From contig LLEY01000072.1 in NCBI GenBank assembly GCA_001414485.1, positions 517,873 through 581,872 of the forward strand: 64,000 bases of DNA, read 5' to 3'. The notes below the pieces were generated by a model. The model saw only the letters and a program-made list of their open reading frames with translations, was not told where the DNA came from and did no database searches. Within the stretch, counting starts at the first letter, position 1, and every line of letters begins with the position of its first letter. The position numbers and the translations under genes were made by a program. Positions 44,226 through 56,320 of the stretch are shown piece by piece. Source of the stretch: Calycina herbarum (taxonomy: Eukaryota; Ascomycota; Leotiomycetes; Helotiales; Pezizellaceae).

Positions 44226-44699
44226 TTTGAATTTCGAGAAAGAGGAGGTTGGCCTGAAAAGGAGCGCGAGTAGAAAATTGTTTGGGGACGCCAATAAAAA
44301 GAACGAAGAAGACTCTTGGCGGCCATTTACTGGGTCAATCAAGAGTCAATTGAAGTTTTAGGTTGGTATAGATATGTGAAAGAGGTTTTGCGGATAGAAG
44401 GACTCCGAGATTGGCGAGATGAGATCTTGAATCTTTTTTCCGCTTTTGGAAGAAGGGGAAGGCATAGGGAGCGGAGAGAGTCGCTTTAGACTCGGAAGGG
44501 GCGGTGGGTGGGACTGGAGACCAGGAAAGAATACTGAAGGGAAGGAACGATGGTCCAAATCTTACCTCGAAGTACCATGCCATTCCAGGATTACAAGTGA
44601 GCAAAGGTAGGCATACCTAGACTGGAAAGCACTTGCATCCAGTGGGATAATACACCCCATCTTGTTACTCGACTATTCCAATGCCCAAGCATCTAGGTT
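44226..44699. other. Intergenic gap
   Basis: About 470 bases. It holds the promoter of the Cys-rich membrane protein gene and the 3' flank of the PrpF-like gene. Nothing else is visible. Confidence 0.45.
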
Positions 44700-46001
44700 T
44701 TATTTCCAATAAACCCATCCATCCATGAGTCTTCTCGCAGTTCTGAAGATAGTGGCGTACTTCAAACCACCATCAGCATCAAAGTTTGCCCCAACCATGA
44801 TCTTCCCCGTCGGATGACCGATATTGATACCAGCTTCATCAACACGTTTGATAGAAGTGTTCCTTTCCACAATTGACCCTTTTAGGTTGGCAGCAGCGGC
44901 AGTAGCAAGCGCTACAGTAATCGGGATAGCTCGGTGAGGTTGACCTACTGATAATGCACGAACCAATAAATCCACGGAAAGTTCGTCATTGGTCTTGCCT
45001 GATAGGAGTTTGTGTGTTTTCGCTCGAGAAATCATTGCAATCTTAGGAATAGATGCTGGCGCCGATTCTTCGTCGATGCTTAATCCCATTGCTACCGAGG
45101 CTTTCTTACGAATTGATTCTAATTGTGGAAGAAGAGTTGGATGTGAATCAATCTCATCTGGCAGAATTGTTCCGTCAACATGTATAGCATCCGCTTCAAG
45201 AAATACAGCTGGGTTGCCACAATCGATACAAGTTGTCTCTACTCCTTCAAACGTGTCGGTTATGTTTCCCGTAGGCAAAAGCTTCCCAGTCTTTGAGCCT
45301 CTGTATCTCGTTAGCATTTTTGTTGGATTTATAGGACGGCATACTTACGCAGGCTCTATAAAAGCAAGTTCAAGTCGAGCAGCCTTTCCCTCGACGCCAT
45401 CAATGGTAAAATTGCCATTAGCAGCAGCTTCTCCGCCTACAACTGGAAACGTAGCGTGTATTATCTTTCTCGTGTTCGTGTTATGGATTTTGACAGTAAC
45501 TTGGCCATCCAGCTTGCCCTTGAGTATGCCACTGTCCACAGCGAAAGGTCCGATAGCGCTCGTCATATTTCCACAATTACTCGAATAGTCCACGTCATCG
45601 TTCTTAACGCCAATTGCAGCGAAAGTATAATCAACATCAGCATCCGGGTGTGATGGTGGACCAACGACACAAACTTTGGAAAGACTCGATATTCCCCCTC
45701 CCAGTCCATCCAGTTGCCGACCATTGGAGTCTGGAGAGCCAATTACGCCGCGAAAAATGGGAGCCCATTGCTCACGGTTTGTCGGCAGATCTGACTGGCG
45801 GAAGATGATGGCTCGAGATGTGCCGCCGCGATAATAGGATGCTGGAAGTCGGGTTTGCGATCGAGGGGCGGTGGAGTGAAATCGGGGGGAGGGGAGGGGT
45901 CGAAGGGGCGAGAGTCTGGTTGGGCGTCGTCGCGAGAAATGCTGGAGGAGTTTGGATATTATCGTGGTTGGAGAAGCCGTACAAGTGCCTAGAGGTAGCA
46001 T
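44700..46001 (-). CDS. PrpF-family (2-methylaconitate isomerase-like) protein, probably mitochondrial
   Basis: Exons 46001-45349 and 45300-44700 around a 48-nt intron close at 417 residues. ATG 46001 is the first ATG; the frame upstream has only GTG. The first ~55 residues are rich in Arg, Ser, Thr and Pro with no acids (LLQHFSRRRPTRLSPLRPLP), a good mitochondrial presequence. The enzyme part has the PrpF/DUF453 landmarks SYYRGGTSRAIIF, GLGGGISSLSKV, SSNCGNMTSAIGPFAV, TCIDCGNPAVF and NIGHPTGKIMVG. Bacterial PrpF isomerises 2-methylaconitate in the methylcitrate cycle. Fungal members are little studied; a role in propionate or aconitate-type metabolism in mitochondria is an inference. Confidence 0.9.
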
Positions 46002-46628
46002 TTCAAGTTGGTTGTGGGGTGGAAGGGTTGGGTATGTATGAACCTCAAGTACAACGTCGTAGGAGAGACAGTGCACTGGCCACTTGGAAGTGCATTCAAA
46101 GGTCTAAGAGGTAACCAGAGATAAGCAGCTTCACGCGTATATACTTTATACCTTGGCTACAAGTAGTTTTTCTTCATCTCTGGCTCCAGCACTTGTGCTG
46201 CTTGAGCTCGAGGCTGGAGGCTGGGGGAGAACGAGGGCATCAGGGGCATCCTTTAGCCGGCAGGTGCCCGTTTCTGATTGGTGCATTTTATTTGACCTAC
46301 CCGAAGCGGTGCTACTTGCTCTAGACCAAAACCATTTCCATACAGAGTATATCTTCGACTTCAAAATGATCTCCCCATATTATCACAACCGTAATGGAAA
46401 CCCCATGGTCCCAACAGCTCCGGTTTCCCTCCCCTCCACTCTCCCCCATGCAAGAATCGTGCCTCGGCCAAACTAACCGAGGCCTGCTTCCATGACGAGC
46501 TCAACTCGACTCTCTGACAAGATGGAAATCATATGCAAGAAAACCGTGTTGATCAAAGGCCAACAACACTCTTCAACACACAAATAATTCTTTGAACGTT
46601 TCTTGAAAGCTTCAATCTACCATCCAAC
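46002..46628. promoter_or_regulatory. Divergent promoter region (PrpF-like / acyl-CoA oxidase)
   Basis: About 630 bases between two divergently transcribed metabolic genes, one mitochondrial and one peroxisomal by prediction. A paired CCTCGG...CCGAGG lies at 46461-46482 (CCTCGGCCAAACTAACCGAGG). This resembles the CCTCGG core bound by FarA/FarB fatty-acid regulators in Aspergillus, here upstream of acyl-CoA oxidase. It is a suggestive match only. Confidence 0.4.
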
Positions 46629-49056
46629 ATGTCACCCACTCCCCAATGGGTCAAGGACTTGAAGCCTGCCCCTCCTCAAGGAACTGATCTCATCAAAGCA
46701 GAAAGAGAAACCTCCAAGCTCTCAGTCGACAGACTCTCTCAATTTCTATTCACAAAAGAAGCCATAGACCGCCAGGCACGCGTTTTGAAGATCCTCGAGT
46801 CCGAGAAGGTCTTCGACAAGTCGCAGAATTACTTCGATGGCCGGATTGACAGATTCAAGACGGCTTTAGCCAGAGCCAAACGACTGAGACAGTTACAAAT
46901 CCAACACAACTGGGATCAAGATGAATATTACTGTGCCAATGACTTGATCAGTGAGCCAGGTCCTTACGGATTGCATGCAAGCATGTACTTGGTATGCCAA
47001 TCACTCTCTTGCTTGTTCCTGAACATCACTAACAGCTTCCTCTAGACAACCCTCCGTGGTCAAGGCACTCCCGAGCAACACAAACTTTTCCTCGAACCCG
47101 CAGAAAATTACGAAGCTATTGGATGTTATGCACAAACCGAACTTGGTCATGGAAGCAATGTGCGAGGACTGGAAACAACAGCAACCTGGAATCCCGAGGA
47201 CAAGACTTTCATTCTTCACTCCCCACACTTGACAGCCTCGAAGTGGTGGATTGGGTCGTTGGGAAGAACAGCAAACCATGCGGTGGTAATGGCACAGCTG
47301 ATTATTGCCGGCAAGCCATACGGACCACATCCATTTGTTTGCAATATTAGAGATATGAAGACTCATGAGCCCTTAGAGGGTGTCCATGTTGGAGACATTG
47401 GCCCAAAATTCGGTTACAATACTATGGTAAGTAACCTTGTTTTTCTCTTCCCGGTGTTGTATCTGGTGTTTGGAAGAAATTCATTTCTAATATTTTACAG
47501 GATAATGGATTCTTACTCTTGAACAAAGTCAAAATTCCTCATATTAACATGCTGGCCAAGTTTTCCAGAGTTGACCCCGATACAAACAAATACGTTAAGC
47601 CAACTTCCCCAAGTTTGATTTATGGAACTCTCACATGGGTTCGATCAACTATCGTTCTCCAATCAGGAGGAGTTCTCGCCCGTGGCGTTACTATTGCAAC
47701 AAGATATGCTTCCGTAAGACGTCAGTTCCAGGACCGGGATGCTCCCTCAGGGACTTCTGGGGAGAACCAAGTCCTAAACTACACTAGTAAGTCATGGCCT
47801 TGTTTCTGTTTTACCAATCACACGTTGAATCTTGAGGCTACATCTATTTTGAATTTTTTGTTGGATTTTTGTGCTCTATTTCAAGGGAACACTCTGGACA
47901 TGAGAAAAAACACAGAGGCTAACTAACTCTTTCTAGTGGTTCAATTTAGGTTACTACCTTTGCTCGCAGCAACATTTGCTTTACATTTCACTGGCAAGGC
48001 AATGATGTCTCTTTACCAAGAAAACCAAAAGAGAATGGAGTCAGCTGCGACCCAGGATACTAGCCGAGGGGCTGGTCCTGAAGAAATACATTCTGGTAGT
48101 GACCTCATTGCCGATCTCCATGCGACGTCCTGTGGTCTCAAGGCCCTGGGAAGCACCACCGCCGCTGAGGGGTTGGAGGTGTGTAGAAGAGCCTGTGGTG
48201 GACATGGATATTCCAGTTTCGGCGGCATCGGTGCTTGGTACGCAGATTACTTACCTACTACGACTTGGGAAGGCGACAATTACATGCTCACTCAGCAAGT
48301 TGCTAGATATGTAGGTCGATATCTTCCAGACATCTAGTAATTACATAATACTAACAATCAACAAAGCTTTTGAAATCCGCCCGAGCTGTTTTGAAGGGAA
48401 ATGCACCAAACAACGACACTACCAAGATTTTCAACACATTCCTTCAGAAGCAAGACATGGGTTGTGCACATGACGTTCTAGGTTCCGATGCAGATCTAGT
48501 GGCTGCTTTTGCTTGGCGTACCTCTTTCCTCACCTTTGAAGCTCTCAAGCACCGAGACATTGAAAAGAACTCTTGGAATTCTTTACTTGTGGATTTCTGG
48601 CGTCTATCTACCGCTCACAGTCAATATCTTGTGGTCAAGAACTTCTATGAAGCTCTTCAAAGTGAAAGCTTGCAATATGAGCTCGATCCAGCAACAATCG
48701 ACGTGCTCCACAAGCTATTCCGTCTCTATGCCCTCAACACACTCGAGAAAGAGGCATCAGAGTTTTACTCCTCCGCTGCTGTCACAGTTCGTCAAATCCA
48801 ACTTGCAAGGACAAAGAGTGTCATGAAACTTCTCGAGGAGATCAGACCCCATGCTCTCCGACTTGTGGATGCTTGGAACTTGCCGGATTGGCAGTTGGAT
48901 TCGTCTTTGGGACGAAAGGATGGTAAGGTATATGAGGATATGTTTTATCGTGCTTCGGAGTTGAACCCATTGAATGGGTTGACGATTGATCCTTATCCTA
49001 GTAATGATATTTTGGTTAAGAGGGATGAGACGGAGAAGTTCAAGAGTAAGTTGTAG
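46629..49056 (+). CDS. POX1: Peroxisomal acyl-CoA oxidase
   Basis: Five exons, 46629-46991, 47046-47426, 47501-47786, 47937-48310 and 48367-49056, close at 697 residues, the usual length of the family. The N-terminal ACOX helical domain is followed by the FAD/acyl-CoA core ([38 protein letters not shown]), the RRQF block, and the [20 protein letters not shown] helix region. The C-terminus is the tripeptide SKL, a textbook PTS1 signal. The enzyme performs the first step of peroxisomal beta-oxidation, acyl-CoA to trans-2-enoyl-CoA with release of H2O2. Intron 3 is 150 nt; the others are 54-74 nt. A possible fatty-acid-responsive CCTCGG pair lies in the upstream gap. Confidence 0.96.
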
Positions 49057-49467
49057 AAGTAGATATGTATATAGACGTACTTATTATAGACACTCGGGTA
49101 TAGAGTGAGATATATTGGGAATTATTTGTAAATAATACCCGAATTTAGGCTTGCTTCGAAATTCATTTAGAAATCTTTGAGTATTCTTTGGAATCAACAG
49201 TATTCCAGGGAAGTATAAGAACGAGAGAGCAATTAAGTGATCACGGAATGTTGACATAACGAAACTGTCTTCTCATTACTTGGGTAAGTGCCATGTGCTA
49301 GCGGGAGGAGTAAAAGTCATCAACTGCATCACAGTACTAGTTCCAATCTAGTCACACAACATCAAACACTACTTTTTTTATCACACCTCCAATCAACCAA
49401 ACCTTCATCTCACACCAACCTCACTCTCTTCTCCCAAACAATCTACGAACCAAAAGAAGAAGAAAAC
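49057..49467. other. Intergenic gap
   Basis: About 410 bases following acyl-CoA oxidase. A CT/CA-rich tract at 49320-49450 may be the 5' UTR of the next small ORF. Nothing else noted. Confidence 0.4.
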
Positions 49468-49734
49468 ATGGACCGCCGCTGTCAAAATTGCGGCCACAAA
49501 CCACATCCCCAACTCCAGTCCAGAAAGCTCTCCACAGAACAGGAGAAACAACGAGAAGAAGAAAAAGATGATTTTGACATCTGGTCTTTCTCCTGGATGG
49601 TTTCAATAATGTATACAACCATCACCTTTTTTTTCCACCATAGCTCTTCACCGAGATCTAGACCAAGACACCACATCTCCACAGGAAGAACTTATCTAGG
49701 TTCGGATACACTTCGTCACCTCCCTCACTTTTAG
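49468..49734 (+). CDS. Hypothetical small protein
   Basis: 88 residues from ATG 49468. It begins MDRRCQNCGHKPHP (a single CxxC), followed by a charged stretch (STEQEKQREEEKDD) and a hydrophobic patch (FSWMVSIMYTTITFFF). No known domain. It may be the first exon of a gene that continues into the membrane-protein ORF at 49924, but I could not find a convincing splice. Confidence 0.3.
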   Translation: MDRRCQNCGHKPHPQLQSRKLSTEQEKQREEEKDDFDIWSFSWMVSIMYTTITFFFHHSSSPRSRPRHHISTGRTYLGSDTLRHLPHF

Positions 49735-49923
49735 AGATATATGTGTAAACTGGTATTTCACAGAGGTGTATTTGGTTTGGTTGGCATTATGTAGGGGTTG
49801 TTTTATGTATACTTATAAAAGGACGACGTTCTTGCTTTCGAAAGGGAGGGGATCAGGGTTACATGGTTTTCCGGAAGAGACTTCGGAGTTAGAGATACTC
49901 CGCTTTAAAAACTCTGTCACTGG

Positions 49924-50277
49924 ATGGGCTCAGAATTCTCATACGAGCGGAAATATTTCACCTCCTACACCAAGGATCCAAGTTCCTACTCCGTAATCGA
50001 CTTCTCACGACGAGAAATCATTGCTCGTCTAATTTTTCGAGGGATTTTCGCATATGCCATGTGTTTCTTTTTGTATATTTCGCGTCTGATATTAGAACTA
50101 GATGGCTTTGTTTGGATTGTATTTCTTTTGGTGATGGGTATCCGAAGGGGACTTTTGTCTTGGGTGTTAGGTGTTTGGGGCTTGTATGTATCGTGGGATT
50201 GTTTATATATTGGTCCTTGGTTACGGCTGCGAGACATGGGTGGAGGATGGGGATGGGAGGGTTCGTTGATGAGATGA
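49924..50277 (+). CDS. Hypothetical small integral membrane protein
   Basis: 117 residues from ATG 49924. Two or three hydrophobic segments are clear (LIFRGIFAYAMCFFLYI, GFVWIVFLLVMGI, LLSWVLGVWGLYVSW). No family recognised. It could be the 3' exon of a longer gene starting at 49468. Antisense ORFs overlap it, so this is tentative. Confidence 0.35.
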   Translation: MGSEFSYERKYFTSYTKDPSSYSVIDFSRREIIARLIFRGIFAYAMCFFLYISRLILELDGFVWIVFLLVMGIRRGLLSWVLGVWGLYVSWDCLYIGPWLRLRDMGGGWGWEGSLMR

Positions 50278-51242
50278 GGAGGGAGGGGGGGGGTGGGGAA
50301 ATTGAGAAGGCGGATGGGAAGATAGATAGGGAGATGGAGGTAGTGTGAGAAATGGTGGATTGCGAGTATATTTCATAGTTGTACAAGAGGCGGAATCTTT
50401 TTGCGTGCGTTACATCACCAATTACGCTCATTTAAGCTTAAATTATTATCGGAAAATTCTAGCTCCTGCGTACCAAAATAAAACTTCTCTCCAATAGCTT
50501 GTTCTCGGGAGCCGGAACAGAAAAGGCACTTGGCGCTGGCTGTGAAGTTCCTTCAGCGTATGGCTTACTCGCTAAGCCACAGTATTCAACAACAATCCAG
50601 TCCACATAGAGCTTTTTACTCTGTGATTTTTGGAGGATCATTTGATACAAAGCGGAAAAGGATTTGAGACAAGGGTATTTCCAGTGTATTTCCAGTGTAT
50701 TTCCACGGGTCGGCAGTCCTTACGCTCGCTTAATTTTGGTTCGCTCGTTCGTACGTAAAATCAAGGTTATGTCAGTTCTACGCCGCACCCAGCCCCAAGT
50801 GGCCCCATGTAACCTTATTCCTCGCCAATACAGATAGCCGCCCCGTAGGGCTGGATTACATCTGATCTAAGCTGCAGAGGACTGCGGTCAGAGCAAATTA
50901 AGAAGGACTTTCACTGCTAGTTTATAAGCACGTTCTATGAATTTAACTGGCTAGCGACTCTCGCTTATATAGGTGTCATGTATTTGTCCCCATCTTGGCA
51001 TCTGGGAATGTACGGTGTTAATTTGCAGTGTCGTTTTCGTCTAAGACAATATCTTGGCATAGAGAAACAGTGACGAGGAACAATATAAGTAGAAGCCATA
51101 GAACTTTGAATTTGAAGACTATCTCCTTTTGGTTTTATCTCATTCGCATCTACTTTTCCGTTTTACCAAATCTCCTTTTTTATTTCTTCTAAAGTCATAA
51201 TTATCAACGGCATCGGCCAAAAGAACATTACCTTCTTTCGAA
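50278..51242. other. Intergenic region with a short tandem repeat
   Basis: Three near-perfect copies of TATTTCCAGTG stand in a row at about 50675-50706. A TATAAGTAG box at about 51085 and a CT-rich stretch precede the secreted-protein ATG at 51243. No gene is visible. Confidence 0.45.
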
Positions 51243-51910
51243 ATGCAGTTTACCACCAGCATCACCGTCGCTTCCCTTCTTGCATTCACATACGCCCTTC
51301 CGGCACCTCCAGTTCAAGCTGTGCCGGCTTTTCCCAGCGAAGCAGTAGCTGATGCCACCAAACTAAACTGGATACATGTCTCTGTTAATGCCGTCCCAAA
51401 GCCTGGACAAGAATTTAATAAATACATGGTGAACGGGTACCTCATTGTTCCTTTGAACAGACTTGTATACGTATGTACCTCCATTACCATTATATTCCTC
51501 ACAATTCTTTCGTTCAGACAATTTTCAACCGAGCCCATCTCGTTTCATTTTGATTTACGGTATGCTAACAATTTTGAAAACAGTTGTACAGGGGCCCAGG
51601 CGCAGATGCAGGAAACAAAACCTTAGAGGCTGTTTCCGTCAAGGAAATCAACTACGCAGATGGTTCAGGAAAGCCTCCAGTGGGAAATGTTGTTGAGTGC
51701 AGAGTCTTCGTGGATGCTTTCGGTCTCGTTCAGTATGGTCAGGCTTTCTCCGATGCAGGCGGTGGAGCATTCCCATATATCCTCGACGACGTCAAGGGGG
51801 TTGATGTTAGATCTATCTTGTGTTCTGATAAGGGAACTCGAGCAAAGCTCGTGGATGAGACAACGGGAAACACAAACACCACCGGACCAGCTTGCTCCAA
51901 GAAATTATAG
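51243..51910 (+). CDS. Small secreted protein
   Basis: Exons 51243-51470 and 51584-51910 around a 113-nt intron (GTATGT...AACAG) close at 184 residues. A signal peptide (MQFTTSITVASLLAFTYALP) precedes a mature protein with three cysteines (VEC, LCSDK, PACSKKL). Moderately hydrophobic strands such as VECRVFVDAFGLVQYGQAF suggest a compact beta fold. I do not recognise a family. Secretion and size make it a possible wall-associated or host-interaction protein, but nothing more specific can be said. Confidence 0.82.
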
Positions 51911-53099
51911 GCATGGACTAGCAGAGCTTTGGCGGGTAGCAAGCGGCATGAGGGATGGAAGAGGTTTTAAATGGTTGCTGGCGTTTTTTATTTATTCTAT
52001 AATGGGATTCTTTCCTCCATGCATTCCTTTATTTTTTAATGCGAAACAAATTCTCCCAAGCTTCCAATGACTAAGAGGGTGGTGGGGGGGCAACAATCCT
52101 CTTCTATCTTCTTCACGCTTGCGTATGCCTGAGCATTATTCACCAAAGTTATTATGCGAGAAGAGCTAGATCACTTGATTCAGTCAAAGCAACCATTCAA
52201 GTAACAGTGGTTATTTTTATACAGTTTTTCCATATGTTTTTAGAACAATTTTCTTACTCGCCAGATTTTCTGACAGCTACTAAATGATTACCAAGATCTT
52301 CACATCTGAACAGTATCTGTTTATTATGCCAAAATAATATGGAAAATCAAATCAAATATACAAAGAACCACAAATAAAGAGAACATGCAAGTTGCATTCA
52401 TTCTGTGTCTACTCGTATAGTTGATCCATTTATTATAAATCTCCTATTTAGTAGTGGTACCATGGTGCCTTTCGGAGAACTTCGAACGAACACCCCGAAC
52501 TGAACCTTGCGGTTTCCCTGCCGCAGCTTACAAGCTTAAAGTTGGGAAGCGGCTTATTGTCTGTATGAAGATTGCACATGCATGTTCGTTAGAGGTTTAG
52601 AATCAACGTCACTGTAGAATCTCATGTCTACAAATTCTATAATGAAAACATATGGTGTTGATATCAAATTGGAGTTCCTAGAACTAGAGGAATGTACTGT
52701 ATATCCATCCCTTCCTTCTCAAAATTACCCGTCCGTCTCTAACAATATCCTGTATGTAATCCCTGCTATCCAGCGTTTCCTTCCCAATTCTGTAATACCA
52801 AACTCTCAAGAAATGCTAAACCCAATATGCCAATACTCGCAAAAAGAATATAAAAGCGTGTTGAAAAGAGTAATAATCTTCTCCTACAAAAATGACGAGA
52901 GGAATGCAGTCTCAAATGCTACTGTAACCGGTGAAAATGCCCAGAATGCCTCCAACGCCTGCAATGCAAAATAGATATGTGCCGGCAATTTATATCCCTT
53001 CCTAGTCTCTAGACCTTATTTCTCTAAAGCCATGGTGTTTCTTCAACACCACGCACTTAATGTCTCCAAATTATTTCTAATCCAACCTAGCACATTCTT
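51911..53099. other. 1.2-kb intergenic region
   Basis: AT-rich. An ATG-started ORF at 52624-52974 has no recognisable features and is not called. No repeats or RNA genes seen. Confidence 0.45.
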
Positions 53100-53813
53100 T
53101 CAAAATGCCCAATGTACTTTCTTCCTCTGTTTCGGCGCCGGCTCTGGTGGCGTAAGCTGATAAATGTGTGTGTTCGTCGGCGTACTCAAAGTAATATCCG
53201 GAATTTCAGGCGTCTTGACTCTTGCTCCTTCATCCTCGTTCTCCTCCTCGATCGACCAAATATCCGGACTTGGCAATCTCCAACTTTGCGGTCGTCTCGC
53301 ACTCAAACTCCTCGCACGACCACGACCTCTTCCCCGTTCTGGAGAAAGTTTAACTCTTGCACGACCACGGGTGGAGGAAGACCAACTTTCTGGGATGGTA
53401 ATTCCTAGTCCGGTTGGGATGTGGTGCTTAACGGTTCGTGAAGACTTTCGTGGTGGGGAGGAAGGAGAGGTGTATTTCTTTGTGAAGTCTTTGAGGGTCA
53501 GGGGCATTTCGAGGGCGAGATCTTCTTCATCTTCGTCGTCGATGGGCGGGAGTGGAACTCTTTGGAGGGAAGACGGTGAGACTTCTCGGATGATGGGCTC
53601 TTTGGAGTTGGAGCTTTCGATGCCCGCTGAGTAGTCTTCGTCGTCGAAATCATTAATGTCATCCGGGGAAGTGAGGAAGTAAGAAAAGGGGTTTTCATCA
53701 ATTGCCGAGGGGTCAAAAGATTCAAAAGTATCAGTTCGTGGGTTGTGTTTTGACCGGAGGTGTAGGATAGTGGGAGGCCACGAGTCCCGCCGTTGGAGCT
53801 CGTTGAACGGCAT
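53100..53813 (-). CDS. Intrinsically disordered hypothetical protein
   Basis: Single exon, 237 residues from ATG 53813. The chain is dominated by acidic (DDEDEEDLALEMP), Ser/Pro (SPSSPPRKSS) and Arg/Gly (RGRGRGRARSLSARR) stretches and predicts as disordered. A C-terminal PAPKQRKKVHWAF block is basic and aromatic and may be a short conserved motif. RG-rich and acidic segments suggest nucleic-acid or chromatin contacts, but this is speculative. The long open frame without introns and coherent composition support a real gene. Confidence 0.65.
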   Translation of the reverse strand: MPFNELQRRDSWPPTILHLRSKHNPRTDTFESFDPSAIDENPFSYFLTSPDDINDFDDEDYSAGIESSNSKEPIIREVSPSSLQRVPLPPIDDEDEEDLALEMPLTLKDFTKKYTSPSSPPRKSSRTVKHHIPTGLGITIPESWSSSTRGRARVKLSPERGRGRGRARSLSARRPQSWRLPSPDIWSIEEENEDEGARVKTPEIPDITLSTPTNTHIYQLTPPEPAPKQRKKVHWAF

Positions 53814-55008
53814 CTTGAAGATTTCTTTAAAAGGGCGCGTTGAGAATATACTTTGAAATCCGGCTCTTGGCCGGTCTATGTATTTTCTCTTTGGTATGGG
53901 GAGTAGTGTTTAACTTGGGATAAATGATACGGAAAGGGTGGATAGCCCTTGAGTTGGTTGCGATGATGGGTACGAAGCAGGACTCGTAAGATGTCAGATA
54001 ACAATTTTGAAATATGGGACTGAATGACATATATAGAGGTCACGCTGGAAGCCTGGGGTAAAAAGCGCAGTCATACCACACTCATGCGCCACGGTCGGCG
54101 ACCGCGTGAATGAATCATCATAGGTGAGACATCCACCCATCAGCACTTGCAAGTGTTTAAAAGAGATGGATGGTAAACGTGGTCTGCGACAAAAAGAAAG
54201 ACAGAGAAGGTTGAAATGGAAGTCAATACGAATATAAGCCTCCTAGCGTGACTCGATTGGTCTTCCGGTCTTGTGTGAAGGGCGTACAGCCGGGCAATTG
54301 ATTCCTTGATCGCTTGCTGTTGGATGCACAAGATGGGAGCCTATCCGGTGACGAGAAACACCCAAGAAGCAGGTACGGATATGACTGAGCGGCGTGAATG
54401 TCGAGACCGGTTATGCTGGTATGCTCCCCGGTCGGAGGTTTTGTGACCGTATCTGGACACAGTTGTTATTGATTTTGAACGAAAGATGGAATTGTTTGCG
54501 ATGAAAGTTGGATGAATTTTGGAGGTTGTCGGCTGGCCCGAATGTGGCGGAGGTGAGGCGTGACAAGGGCTGACATCCCTGAGTACACGTGATGTGTAAA
54601 TAAGTCAGAAGGTCACCCACCAGGGCCTAACCCTGAATGTGGATTAAAAAATGAGGTACAAATGGTTGAGTTGAATTCATTGTAAGACTCCGTTAAACGA
54701 ACTGCTTTATAAAGATGACGTCGAAAGTCTCGGTAGTCATTTTGAGGAGATATTACTTGGAACCGCCTCAAGAGTTGGAACAAACAAAAAGTCTCACTTC
54801 TAACAAGTTGACCCTAGGTACCTACCACTTGGTGTTGTACTCACGCGAGTGCAAGAATTTGAAATCTCATCTCATGAGCACTTGCGAAGAATGAAAGTTG
54901 AGGGTTAAAAGCAATTATTATTACTTATTATGTCGGCCAGTATATAACCAAAATCAGAAAAAGAAAGAGAACATTATCATCAGACAGCTCATATCCCACC
55001 CATTTTAT
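53814..55008. other. 1.2-kb intergenic region
   Basis: Promoter side of the disordered-protein gene and 3' flank of the GPI-anchored gene. Small ORFs here lack recognisable features. Nothing else seen. Confidence 0.45.
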
Positions 55009-56320
55009 TTAAAACACAAAGAACAGCACGCTTAGTACGAAAAGAAGAGTCGTTCCCAATCTCGCATCGATTCCTGTTCCGTCACTCTGAATACCACCTG
55101 CACTTTCTGTTGGACTTGCACTTGGTCCAGAACCAGGGGTTGTTGTAGCCCCAGCTTCCACAACAACGCTAGTTGTGACTCCATTGATAACTGCTACGGA
55201 AGTCGAATATCGAATTGAACGAGATGGGTTTGGGATAGTGCTGTTGGGGTATAGCCCTCCATCTTGGTTAGGAGTACCTCCAGGACTGGGGTTGAGAACG
55301 CCTCCAACGCCTCCAACGCCTGGATTGACAGGATCATTCGGATTGCTTCCGGGAACGACAGATCCGGGAGTGGTAGGAGGAACATTGGGATTGACAGGCG
55401 TTGAGATGTTCCCAGGGACTGGTGTTGGATCGGTAGGGCGATTTGGATTGATGGGTGGTGTTGTAACATTGCTTCCAGGTGTGTTCGAACCAACACAAGT
55501 TGGAGTTTTGAAATATATTGGGGAATAACAATCAGATCCTGCCACACATTGTCCAGTTTGCGCAGCTGAGCAAAATTCTCCTACAGGGATAGAGCCCTTG
55601 GTAATCGACCCAGTGCAAGCAAAGTCGACGCAAGTATTTGATGCACACTGAGCGTTGTTGTTGCAACGCGCCTGAAAGGCTCCGCAAATCTTTGCTGATA
55701 CGGAACAGCTCGCGCCATAAGCGCAGGGATAATTGTCGTTGGGGTTGCATGGTTGTCCTACTATTATGCTGCCAGATTGAGTTGTGGATTTAATACATTT
55801 CGGATTCTCCGTAATGTCTGGGGAATAGCAAACAGCTCCATCCACACATCGTCCGTCTTGCCCAAGGGAGCAAACTTCACCTAAAGGAACACTGCCTTTA
55901 GTGGGAAGAGGTCCTGTACAGCGACCGTTGACGCAAGAGTTTGCGGCACACTGAGCATTGCTTCCACAACGCTGATTGAAACCTCCGCAAATCTTTTCGG
56001 TTTGAGAACATCTCCCATCAAAAGCACAGTGATAGCTTGCAATAGGATTGCATGGCCGTCCGGGTAGTATGTCGTGACGATCTATAGATGAAGGATAGCC
56101 AGTGATCGTTGATGAGGTTGAGCTTGAGCTGCTTTCGGGAGCTACAGGAGAAGTGGAGCCAGTGCTACCAGTCGGCGTTGGTGAAGTTGAGCCAGAATTG
56201 CTTCCAGTTCCTTGAGCCTGGAAATAATCAGCTGTCTGAGCTGAGTTGAAAGGGGTATTCACTTACAACTACTGCAACAGTGGCGGCGATAGCTTGGAGG
56301 AGGATGGTTGTTGTATACAT
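55009..56320 (-). CDS. GPI-anchored protein with two cysteine-rich modules
   Basis: Exons 56320-56267 and 56217-55009 around a 49-nt intron that follows the signal peptide (MYTTTILLQAIAATVAVV) close at 420 residues. Two tandem modules of about 85 residues follow a Ser/Thr-rich stretch. Each has the pattern CNP...CA...CS...KICG.F..RC..NAQCA.N.CV...CTG, then CS..Q.G.CV.G..CYS. A Pro/Asn/Gly-rich linker and a conserved C-terminal block (STSVAVINGVTTSVVVEAGA) come next, and a hydrophobic tail (LGTTLLFVLSVLFFVF) suits GPI attachment. Such proteins sit in the plasma membrane or wall. It is the upper member of a tandem pair with 57258-57713. The module has no name I can assign. Confidence 0.87.

Noticed and set aside
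30924..46001. Secondary-metabolite gene cluster around the MFS exporter, isochorismatase-like and aldolase-type genes
   Set aside because: There is no polyketide synthase, NRPS, terpene cyclase or tailoring oxidase in the interval, and gaps are wide.
52624..52974. 116-residue ATG-started ORF between the secreted protein and the disordered protein
   Set aside because: AT-rich, no motif, no promoter-like sequence; could be real but evidence is too thin.
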